Positions 9,795 to 13,686 of a stretch of DNA of 13,686 nt are shown here, piece after piece. Source of the DNA: Cruorifilaria tuberocauda (lineage: Eukaryota; Nematoda; Chromadorea; Rhabditida; Onchocercidae). The first letter of the stretch is position 1, and each line of letters opens with the position of its first letter. Made by a program: the position numbers and the translations under genes. The stretch covers positions 1 to 13,686 of the forward strand of contig JABVXU010000962.1 in assembly GCA_013365365.1 (NCBI GenBank). The letters run 5' to 3'. The notes under the pieces are model-generated. The model made no database searches, was not told where the DNA came from, and worked only from the letters and a program-made list of their open reading frames with translations.

Positions 9795-12700
9795 GCAAAA
9801 AAAAAGAGGAAGAAGGAATTTCTCGAAAATCGCTACTGTCAAGATTTATGCCCTTGAGAAATTAGGATGGATGAATGCAAAAAAAAAGAATAAATAAATA
9901 AATAAATGCATATATACCTGTTGGAATTTTTAAAATTTCTCATTGACACAATTTTAAAAATTAAAATCAAACGAATCTGTGAATAACAAAAAGAAAAATT
10001 CGTTTAATTCGCCAAACATCGTCACAGTTTTCAGTTTCATTCCATTAGCTAATTTATCATCTGTGACCTCAAATGGAATAAATAAATGGAAATTTGTAAG
10101 TTAAAAAAAAAATGATAAATATTTTTTGCTTTGTATTTCAGAATGGTTTATTATCGATTGTTTTTTAATTTTAATTCATCCTTTTTTTTCTTTTTTGTTT
10201 TATCATTATTTATGACAAAACATATTTATGATAAAATTCTTTCATGATAAAATGTATTTTTGATAAGAGTTTTTTGTGATAAAACATATTTGTGATAAAA
10301 TATATTTATGATAAAACTTTTCTGTGATAAAACATATTTATGATAAAACTTTTTCGTGATAAAATATATTTATGATAAAACTTTTCTATGATAAAATATA
10401 TTTATGATAAAACTTTTCAGTGATAAAATATATTTATGATTAAAACTTTATGACAACATATTTTTGTTAAAACATATTCATGATAAAACATATTTATAAA
10501 ACGATAAAACGTATTTTAATGAAACGATTTTTTTTTTGCTTCTTGCTTGATTATCATTATTTTTCCTGGAAAATTCGTAAGTTAAAAAGGTGATAAATAA
10601 TTTTCCTTTCTTCTTTTCTCTTACCTTCGTTTTTTTTATCTTATCATTATTTATCATCCTTTTAATGAAAATGATTTTTTTTGGTTTTATTATCACTATT
10701 TTTCCAAAAAAAAAAATTCGTAAGTAAAAAAAATTATAAACAATTTTTCCTTTCTTCTTTTTTTCCGTTTTGTTATTTCGGGATGGTTTACTATCTATTG
10801 TTTCTGTTTTAATTCATCATTTTTTTTTTCGTGTTTAATCATTATTTATCATTATTTTAATGAAACCTTTTGTTATCATTATTTTTAATGGAACGATTCA
10901 ACAGAAATATGACTATGAAAATATGGCAAATAAAATAAAACAAACAAGTTCCTGAAAATCCTGAAAAGTAAAGGGAGAAAATAAAACAGCAGAAGTTTGT
11001 TGAAATTTTTTTGGAAATTGAAAAGTAAATGTGAGAAAAAAAAAAGAAAAGAAGGATAAACAAAAGCAAGTGATTTTCCTTTGTTTCTATGTGATTTATT
11101 AGTTAATTTTAATACAAAGAATTATACTGATTGGGAATAATTGATCAGAATAGTTGATCCGAATGATCAGAATAGATCAAACACTACAGGACAGTGCATT
11201 TCTATAAATGCATTTATAAATAAATTTATATAAGAATTAAAAAAAGATGTGAGAGGAAAATTAGTATAATTAAATACAAATAGATGTATCGTAATTAAGC
11301 AGTAAATATTATTAAGTAACTCTCGATAAGTATATCATGATAAAATACTTATAACTGAATATTTGATTTGTTAAATATTAATAACTAGAAGACTGTTAGG
11401 TTAAAATCTATAATTTATAATATACTAGTGTATAGCTAATAAGTATACCGTGATTGAGTAATAATAAGTAAATATGATTAAGTAACTATCGATAAATATA
11501 TCAGGATAAAATACTAATAAGTAAATGTTTGATTTATTAAATATCAATAACTAGAAAAATGTAAGTTAAAATTTATGATTTATAGAGCAGTACTAGTAAT
11601 TGAATGCGATTAAACATCGATAAGTAAAAAATTATGAGCTATTTTAAGTTATTCATAACTTAATAAAATACTTATGGGTAACTGGTAATTAAATATTGAT
11701 AAATAGAAAACTGTGGTTAAAGTACTAATAAGTAAATGTAACTAAATATCGACAAGTAAAAGATTATAAGCTATTCATGACTTGATAAAATGCTGACAAG
11801 TAATTGTAATTAGATATCGATAATTAGAAAATTATAAGTTAGAAGTCATGATTTCATGATTTGATAAGATTTTAAGTAGTAATTATATTTATTTTGTTTC
11901 AGAAATTTCTTTCAGTGTTTATTAGTAATCATATTCTGATTATATCCTTATTATAATTATTTTATACTTATATTATACTTATATCATATTATACTTATTA
12001 TATTATACTTATATATCACTATATATCATACATTTCAAATATTTAGCTTGAAACTTACTAATTTTTGATGCAACTTTGATAGCATCGCCATTTGCTTTTA
12101 ACTTTTCCTTTTCCAGTTGTGCTACTTGTAATTCGTTTGTAATACGTCGTACCAATGCTTTATCCGTGCTATTTTTCCGGTTTGATGATGAGGATGATTC
12201 AGATTCCGGTTCCTGTTCACAATAATTCCACTCAAATGCATGCATTAAAGTTGTAGGAAACAAATTAAAATTTTAAATTATTACTATAATTATAGATATA
12301 GAATAAAGACAAAAGTAACATAACTAACAATGATTTAAAGTAATTCATAATAAATAATTAAACAGTGATAAGGATGACTGAAAATAATGAAACAAAGAAA
12401 TCTATTTCTACGATTTAATCAAATTACAAATGATAATTAATTATAAGTAATTAATTAATTAGAATGGAAATTTTATCAGCAAAAAAAGAACCGAAATGAA
12501 TGGAAAATAAATGGATAAATTTGCAAATTCTATTATCGTTTCTTCTTTTATTCCAATTTCTTCTCATTCGTTTTCTTTTCTTTTTGAAAAAAATTCATGA
12601 TAAGGAAAGTGCCATGAAATTTTTAAATAATTATCAAGCAATTGAAAGAATTTTTTATCAGTGATAACTTTTCATTTTCAATTTACTGTAGAATTTTAAT

Positions 12701-13427
12701 TAAATTCACGAATAATTTAACGATGATTTTTTCCGTGACAATAAAAAAATTTATCGAAATTTATGAATAAAATAAATTACGAAAAGATAAAATTACGGAA
12801 TTTATTTGAATTATTGAGAATTAATAATAATTAATAGTTATAATTAATATTAACAATAATATTAAATAATAATAATAATTATTATTATAATTATTATTAT
12901 AAAAATAATAATAATAATTGCCGGAACAATAATACAAACAACAGTATTAGTGATAATAATAATAATATTAATAATAATCGCAATAATAATAATAACACTG
13001 ATAATAAATATTAATAATAATAATAATAATAATAAAAATAATAGTATTAGTTAAAACAATGATATTAACGATAGTAACGATAATAATAATAGCAGCAATA
13101 ATATAATTATGATTATAACAGTAGTAACAATACTATAATTATGATTATAACAACAATAATAATAGTAATAATGATAATGATAATAATAATGAATAATAAT
13201 TAAGTAGTAATAAATACCTCAATGTAATTTTGTCGTTGTGATAATACAGGTGCAAATACCGTACCATCTCGATGATGAAGAGGTGGCGGTAAACGAATTT
13301 TTTCAAGCGATCGATATCCACCACCATCTCTTTTACTCCTTTTGCTATTATCACTACCACTTAATGAATCCTCACCACCAATATCACTTTCCTGATACCG
13401 TATATTATTATTACCGTATATTTTCAT
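167..13427 (-). CDS. Patched-related (PTR/SSD, RND superfamily) membrane protein, N-terminal half, 13 exons, 3' incomplete
   Basis: Thirteen exons join into one open frame of about 702 codons: 13427-13218, 12230 (or 12212)-12059, 9229-9092, 8860-8751, 7822-7581, 7398-7296, 6554-6395, 5986-5850, 5156-4974, 3256-3127, 2609-2460, 1387-1199, 350-167. Every junction keeps phase and uses GT..AG. The product matches Patched-related proteins in order: TM1, an extracellular domain with a CHDTC cysteine pair, then the SKP-containing loop between TM2 and TM3, an SSD-like bundle, a GRRE motif after TM6 and TM7. PTR proteins are 12-TM relatives of Patched and NPC1, often acting in nematode cuticle, moulting, osmoregulation and lumen formation. 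The function of this one cannot be read from sequence. The second half (ECD2, TM8-12) lies outside the window. Odd points are the ~205-residue N-terminal extension and the missing TM4 acidic motif. The family call is firm; the exact orthologue is not known. Confidence 0.88.
351..1198 (-). other. Intron 12 with AT microsatellite and near-palindromic repeats
   Basis: This 848-base intron has no coding character. It holds an imperfect GATAATGATAATATTAATAAT-like microsatellite (about 456-545, echoed near 1024-1080) and two copies of a self-complementary AATTCAAATTTGAAAT motif (about 668-713 and 925-957). Nothing else is recognised in it. Confidence 0.7.
1199..1387 (-). CDS. Exon 12: TM5 end, TM6 and GRRE motif
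   Basis: Acceptor AAATTACAG ends at 1388; donor C|GTAAGT has GT at 1198/1197; phase 1 at both ends. It encodes TVIGSTTKSPYLQYM, then a long hydrophobic stretch (FVLAAGVAILLTFALLFFSV) covering TM6, then FLYIAGRRETKGVKWYQC. The GRRE sequence with a following Lys/Trp/Tyr/Cys cytosolic tail matches the end of the sterol-sensing-like domain in PTR proteins. The family's polar FFDYLYQITFF-like TM6 centre reads LLTFALLFFSV here, without Asp. The codon use is unusually rich in C-ending codons (19 of 62), compared with 4 of 49 in exon 11. Confidence 0.93.
1455..1915. repeat. Degenerate tandem repeat, ~81-88 bp unit with a TTTTCCGGATT core, six copies
   Basis: The core AATTTTTCCGGATTA recurs with CCGG at 1473, 1560, 1648, 1734, 1815 and 1885, spacings 87, 88, 86, 81 and 70. 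The first two units are nearly identical over about 80 bases, including TATCATTTGATCATTCAGGAA; later ones diverge. The conserved CCGG stands out because it is nearly the only G/C cluster in the intron. Confidence 0.85.
2309..2459. repeat. Tandem repeat, ~49 bp unit, next to the exon 11 donor
   Basis: The motif TCAGTAAAAA(T/C)AAACC recurs with CAG at 2311, 2359, 2408 and 2441 (spacings 48, 49, 33), followed by CTTATCAAAAGTTATTRAATA-like sequence. The last unit is truncated and runs into the 3' boundary of exon 11, so the donor lies inside repeat-derived sequence. Confidence 0.8.
2460..2609 (-). CDS. Exon 11: TM4 (GxGxDD position) to TM5, atypical
   Basis: Acceptor TTCTTCAG ends at 2610; donor A|GTAAGC has GT at 2459/2458; phase 1 at both ends. 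With exon 10 it reads FILTGIGILMLFTLENTW, where canonical PTR proteins have L-G-x-G-x-D-D/N-x-F...W. The Trp, Phe and glycines are kept, but the two acidic/polar positions are Leu533 and Met534. A cytosolic-side helix follows (CDPTEKLSLILSWDAP), matching the family's 'l...e.l...l...g..i..T' helix, and then TM5 (CTTITAFIIIVSF). In RND transporters the TM4 Asp takes part in the ion/proton relay, so this copy may not be ion-driven. Confidence 0.9.
2610..3126 (-). other. Intron 10 with a duplicated AT-rich segment
   Basis: This 517-base intron has two related segments, about 2629-2700 and 2752-2825. Both have CTTATAA..AGTAATAAAAGATTTTTTTT, followed by a GATAAATTAATTA run. No gene or RNA element is recognised in the rest. 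Confidence 0.65.
3127..3256 (-). CDS. Exon 10: TM3 and start of TM4
   Basis: Acceptor TTGTTACAG ends at 3257; donor G|GTATTA has GT at 3126/3125; phases 0 in and 1 out. It starts with SKP, the conserved 'SKPwlal' of the short loop between TM2 and TM3 in PTR proteins, continues through TM3 (LGLVIGIILIVSCLAGFFV), the loop TGVGYTNAIV, and enters TM4 (FPIFFILT). 'NAIV' and the following Pro-aromatic stretch match the family 'f..iv..mPFLvlgvG' region closely. Confidence 0.93.
3257..4973 (-). other. Intron 9, 1.7 kb, degenerate repeats and an ACGT-rich patch
   Basis: It contains a degenerate ~110-base duplication (markers AATCT(T)AATATAAA near 3466 and 3580, with a further partial copy near 3957), a three-copy heptamer CTTTTTA at about 4091-4112, and a patch rich in TACGT/ACGT words (about 4494-4690). 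I scanned the minus strand for an exon joining phase 0 to phase 0 and saw none; exons 9 and 10 already join cleanly in the family alignment. Confidence 0.7.
4974..5156 (-). CDS. Exon 9: pre-TM2 helix and TM2 of the sterol-sensing-like domain
   Basis: Acceptor AATTATAG ends at 5157; donor CAG|GTAATC has GT at 4973/4972; phase 0 both ends, 61 codons. The N-terminal part is a highly charged helix (NEEREEIEKNLDAN) followed by WWSYHEFADEVISG, matching the 's...l..E......d..p' helix that precedes TM2 in PTR proteins. TM2 is YLLVASAALLMFACLIASF (about residues 461-479). The exon begins with ATG after the splice site by chance; the family alignment shows it is internal, not a start. Confidence 0.9.
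5157..5849 (-). other. Intron 8, AT-rich, low-complexity
   Basis: This 693-base intron has a degenerate AAAAYRAAGTRAGTTRA-like repeat at about 5431-5510 and several ACGTAAT words at 5637-5680 and 5787-5812. No coding stretch is visible. Confidence 0.7.
5850..5986 (-). CDS. Exon 8: end of extracellular domain 1
   Basis: Acceptor ATTTATAG ends at 5987. Two donors keep phase 0: A|GTAATA (exon end 5850, chosen) or G|GTTTAT (exon end 5865). The peptide begins GGVETDADGIVTYARSLR, a clear match to the PTR segment in which an acidic loop and 'DG.i..a..l.l.y' strand precede the amphipathic helix that leads to TM2. It then continues FKIKENFRSEILDEFSK. The choice of donor adds or removes five residues (VYASL). 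Confidence 0.88.
5987..6394 (-). other. Intron 7, AT-rich
   Basis: This 408-base intron lies between clear splice sites. Apart from the general A/T bias I see nothing in it. Confidence 0.75.
6395..6554 (-). CDS. Exon 7: extracellular domain with the conserved PTR cysteine pair
   Basis: Acceptor TTATTCAG ends at 6555; donor G|GTTAGT has GT at 6394/6393; phases 0 in and 1 out, 53 codons. It opens with WPEMCHDTC, matching the conserved 'dlC...C' signature of Patched-related extracellular domain 1 (Cys330 and Cys334 of the model). It ends with TRLFLGLTIG, corresponding to the strand before the 'G....g.i..a..l' segment of the family. A sequon, NLT, lies near 367. The frame remains open upstream of the acceptor to a Met at 6614, but those residues are AT-driven and would not join exon 6 in phase. 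Confidence 0.9.
6555..7295 (-). other. Intron 6 with a two-copy 177 bp duplication
   Basis: This 741-base intron. Its minus-strand open stretch near 6650-6914 translates to hydrophobic, AT-driven low complexity with no family match and is not needed, since exons 6 and 7 join in phase. The distal half is the duplication listed separately. Confidence 0.7.
6942..7295. repeat. Tandem duplication, two copies of ~177 bp
   Basis: Segments starting ATATAATTTTGATAAT at 6942 and about 7119 align along their length. They share TTTTGAAATTT(C/T)(C/T)AATTAATTTTTTAAAAATTAATTTAAATG in the same relative place (about 7047 and 7209). The second copy ends within a few bases of the 3' splice boundary of exon 6 (donor 7295/7294). 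Confidence 0.78.
7296..7398 (-). CDS. Exon 6: short extracellular-domain exon
   Basis: Acceptor CCTTTTCAG, the strongest nematode-like one in the window, ends at 7399. The likely donor is G|GTTATA with GT at 7295/7294. It takes phase 2 from exon 5 and returns phase 0, exactly what exon 7 needs. It encodes RGYSSIITENSM then LFGKLSHSIKSIVVN and YERMNLT, the helical stretch that precedes the conserved cysteine pair in PTR proteins. NLT near residue 323 is a glycosylation sequon. The exon is needed: joining exon 5 straight to the main acceptor of exon 7 would shift the frame and hit a stop. The donor is not a textbook one, so the 3' end could move slightly. Confidence 0.82.
7581..7822 (-). CDS. 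Exon 5: TM1 and start of extracellular domain 1
   Basis: Acceptor TTTATAG ends at 7823; donor AG|GTGAGA has GT at 7580/7579; phases 0 in and 2 out, 80 codons. TM1 is CLPIAFVLLSLIGPIIH (about residues 211-227 of the model). The first extracellular segment follows, with a cysteine (FVSCFND) and N-glycosylation sequons NLS (near 232) and NGS (near 267). Its end, with PAEFAVIM, matches the part of PTR extracellular domains where a beta strand (the family's 'vivfak' region) leads into a helical segment. The composition is clearly coding and richer in G/C than the flanks. Confidence 0.9.
7823..8750. repeat. Intron 4 filled by ~six degenerate tandem copies
   Basis: The 928-base intron between exons 4 and 5 is almost entirely one degenerate repeat: TAAATTATTCTGTAATTAATTA, then an A-rich part, AAACCGATGCAAATCATTTGAAA, then AAATAATAAATGATAATTTTGATAAT. 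The ATCATTTGAA marker (or a one-base variant) occurs at 7914, 8043, 8196, 8373, 8533 and 8649, spacings 129, 153, 177, 160 and 116. Variable spacing reflects internal gains and losses of short AT runs. Confidence 0.8.
8751..8860 (-). CDS. Exon 4: membrane-proximal amphipathic helix entering TM1
   Basis: Acceptor TTTTTTAG ends at 8861; donor G|GTATCG has GT at 8750/8749; phases 1 in and 0 out. It encodes KERSVYKMYAFRF, then VEAGLRRALWYFGR and SVPTKKTLFV. This resembles the short amphipathic helix, with aromatic and Arg/Lys residues, that precedes TM1 in Patched and PTR proteins. The hydrophobic TM1 itself starts at the last residues here and continues in exon 5. The frame stays open beyond the donor into AT-rich repeats, but the translation there is only Asn/Tyr/Ile/Phe low complexity, so the donor choice is well supported. 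Confidence 0.85.
8951..9033. repeat. Short tandem repeat, 34 bp unit, in intron 3
   Basis: TTATCAAATCAAATTATCAA followed by ATGTAATCAGAAAA is repeated with a 34-base period (AATGTAATCAG at 8970 and 9004) and then decays. It lies in the 231-base intron between exons 3 and 4 (8861-9091), which holds nothing else of note. Confidence 0.85.
9092..9229 (-). CDS. Exon 3: cytosolic segment just before the TM1 region
   Basis: Found by phase and coding character: acceptor TTTATCAG ends at 9230 and donor A|GTAAGA has GT at 9091/9090, giving a phase 1-1 exon of 138 bases that fits between exons 2 and 4. It encodes a Lys/Glu/Gln-rich helix (QEQIKEKKKETMQ) and then a compositionally ordinary stretch with TKPRILL and ELINWPIAKYDMF. 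The latter reads as real protein and leads into KERSVYKMYAFRF in the next exon. A second phase-compatible acceptor (GCAAG, exon from 9217) would shorten it by four codons. The second half is more convincing than the lysine-rich first half, which lies among A-rich sequence. Confidence 0.68.
9415..9800. repeat. GA-rich microsatellite block with interspersed tandem units
   Basis: Two (GA)n tracts (about 9461-9486 and 9763-9794) flank a purine-rich region. Its units share CCTCTTATCATCTCT (9502 variant, 9602, 9734) and ACAGRTTACTTATCTTTCTC (9546, 9661). The plus strand carries the purines. The long plus-strand open frame here (Arg-Glu alternation) is an artefact of the dinucleotide repeat. Confidence 0.88.
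10085..10880. repeat. Three dispersed copies of a ~130-150 bp AT-rich segment
   Basis: AAAATTYGTAAGTWAAAA, followed by GATAAATAATTTTTCCTTTCTTC, TTTATCATTATTTATCAT and TTTTAATGAAA, recurs starting near 10090, 10570 and 10714. The 32-bp array lies between the first and second copies. It could be a diverged local segmental repeat or relics of a short non-autonomous element. No terminal repeats or target-site duplications are evident. Confidence 0.6.
10225..10500. repeat. 32-bp tandem array made of 16-bp TGATAAAA half-units
   Basis: TTTATGATAAAACTTTTC recurs with exact 32-base spacing at 10305, 10337, 10369, 10401 and 10433. Inside each unit a second TGATAAAA lies 16 bases away (TGATAAAACTTTTCTG, then TGATAAAATATATTTA). 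Degenerate units continue on both sides (about 10225-10300 and 10440-10500). Each half-unit carries a TGATAA word, the core bound by animal GATA factors. Whether it is bound is unknown. Confidence 0.88.
11280..11880. repeat. Degenerate tandem repeat, ~167 bp then shorter units
   Basis: ATTAAGTAACTMTCGATAA, then ATATCAKGATAAAATACT and TTTGATTTRTTAAATATYAA with TAACTAGAAR, occurs twice with markers at 11311 and 11478. Further diverged, shorter units carrying AAATATCGAYAAGTA and ACTTRATAAAATRCT continue to about 11880. Confidence 0.75.
12059..12230 (-). CDS. Exon 2: acidic serine-rich stretch and charged helix of the N-terminal tail
   Basis: The exon ends with a consensus donor (A|GTAAGT, GT at 12058/12057) and leaves one base in phase 1. 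Two acceptors keep phase 0 with exon 1: TTTGAG ending at 12231 (57 codons, starting WNYCEQ) or GAACAG ending at 12213 (51 codons, starting EPESES). Neither is as T-rich as the other acceptors of this gene. The protein has EPESESSSSS followed by a Lys/Glu/Leu/Ala-rich segment (about 35 residues, starting near KALVRRIT) that could form an amphipathic helix or coiled coil. An in-frame ATG at 12245 (MHAFEWNYC) makes an alternative first exon possible. It probably lies on the cytosolic side before TM1. Confidence 0.65.
12231..13217 (-). other. Intron 1 with a long trinucleotide microsatellite
   Basis: This intron of about 1 kb lies between exons 1 and 2 (or begins at 12213 if the inner exon 2 acceptor is used). 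The part 12231-12810 is AT-rich without recognised elements; 12815-13205 is microsatellite, listed separately. Confidence 0.65.
12815..13205. repeat. Imperfect (AAT/ATA)n microsatellite with an inverted AAT/ATT section
   Basis: Nearly 400 bases of AATAATAAT-type sequence, interrupted by GATAAT, CAATAAT and ACAGTAGTAAC variants. Around 12868-12905 AAT and ATT runs face each other and could form a hairpin. The array stops about a dozen bases short of the exon 1 donor. Confidence 0.9.
13218..13427 (-). CDS. Exon 1 (first visible exon): cytosolic N-terminal segment
   Basis: About 70 codons from a Met at 13427 (MKIYGNNN) to a GAG codon followed by the donor GTATTT; ends in phase 0. A second in-frame Met lies at 13439, and a TGA closes the frame a few codons further upstream. 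The peptide is hydrophilic, with an acidic/Ser stretch, a basic cluster (KRSKRD) and a proline-rich piece (LPPPLHHRDG), consistent with a disordered cytosolic tail. Base and codon composition stand out from the flanking AT repeats. The start is uncertain: an acceptor-like TATCAG at 13397-13392 could instead make this an internal exon beginning at 13391, with the real start outside the window. No family domain is recognised in this exon alone; it is linked to the rest by phase and composition only. Confidence 0.6.
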
Positions 13428-13439
13428 TACAGTAATCAT

Positions 13440-13686
13440 ATCATTACCATATCATATCACTTCAATATCTTTCATTACTTTTAAATTTTCAAACTAGGTA
13501 TGAATTTTCCAATTTCAAACAAAAATAAGTCATGAATTTTGAAAATTTTGAAATAAAATTAACTATACTTCTATACCGATAAAAGATCTAAAATAATAAA
13601 CTAATAATTTATGCTAATAATAAATTTATATTAGTAATTTATTATAATAACGATGCATAACTAATTATATACTAACAATAATAATA
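13440..13686 (-). other. Region upstream of exon 1: 5' flank, 5' UTR or intron
   Basis: AT-rich sequence with no coding character. A TTATTATTTTAG (acceptor AG at 13589/13588) could serve as a cis or, in a nematode, spliced-leader trans-splice acceptor ahead of the Met at 13427. No TATA box or initiator can be argued in sequence this AT-rich. Confidence 0.35.

Larger units (their letters stand above)
9230..12058 (-). other. Intron 2, 2.8 kb, repeat-dense
   Basis: This is the largest intron. It is a mosaic of a GA-rich block (9415-9800), an (AATA)n run (about 9887-9907), related ~130-base copies, a 32-bp TGATAAAA array and a degenerate ~167-bp repeat (about 11280-11880). One short minus-strand stretch (about 9975-10060) looks slightly coding but lacks a phase-compatible donor. 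No other gene is seen. Confidence 0.7.

Noticed and set aside
10478..11069. Minus-strand open frames of about 70 codons in intron 2
   Set aside because: They consist of Lys/Asn/Ile/Phe low complexity from AT repeats; no family resemblance.
13238..13435. Plus-strand open frame opposite exon 1
   Set aside because: It is antisense to exon 1, with His/Tyr-rich composition arising from complementing Asp/Gly/Asn codons; the minus-strand frame has the donor and the better composition.
1..13686. tRNA, rRNA, CRISPR array, bacterial operon or transposon ends
   Set aside because: I saw no tRNA-like fold, no rRNA words, no identical short repeats with unique spacers, no ribosome binding sites and no terminal inverted repeats with target duplications. 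The repeats are AT-rich tandem or dispersed intronic ones.

Overview
The window looks like part of a very AT-rich animal genome, most likely a nematode. It holds the 5' half of one large, intron-rich gene on the minus strand, and I see no second gene. The nematode assignment is an inference. It rests on the protein family (Patched-related/PTR proteins are strongly expanded in nematodes), the T-rich TTTTCAG/TTTTTAG-type splice acceptors, and the contrast between near-coding-normal exons and introns made almost wholly of A/T and simple repeats. No single marker proves the phylum.

Thirteen exons can be chained on the minus strand, from about 13427 down to 167. Twelve junctions join with matching reading-frame phase and GT..AG ends. 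The model gives about 702 residues: a roughly 205-residue, probably cytosolic N-terminal extension; TM1 (about 211-225); an extracellular domain with the family's C-x3-C pair and N-glycosylation sequons; a sterol-sensing-domain-like bundle TM2-TM6 (about 461-619); a cytosolic linker; and TM7 (about 683-698). The last exon ends in a donor at 166/165, so the second extracellular domain and TM8-12 must lie beyond the low-coordinate edge. The true 5' end is uncertain.

Layout from gene 5' to 3': possible 5' flank (13440-13686); exon 1 (13427-13218); an intron with a large AAT/ATT microsatellite; exon 2 (about 12230-12059); a 2.8 kb intron packed with tandem repeats, including a regular 16/32-bp TGATAAAA array and a GA-rich block; exons 3-4 (9229-9092 and 8860-8751); a repeat-filled intron; exons 5-8 (7822-5850); exons 9-13 (5156-167), separated by introns of 0.5-1.7 kb with further degenerate tandem repeats.

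The most interesting point is in the protein. The RND/Patched TM4 signature, normally Gly-x-Gly-x-Asp-Asp/Asn, reads GIGILMLF here, so both acidic/polar positions are aliphatic. The acidic residue often found in TM6 is also absent, while the fold landmarks around them are kept. This suggests an atypical, possibly non-transporting, PTR paralogue.
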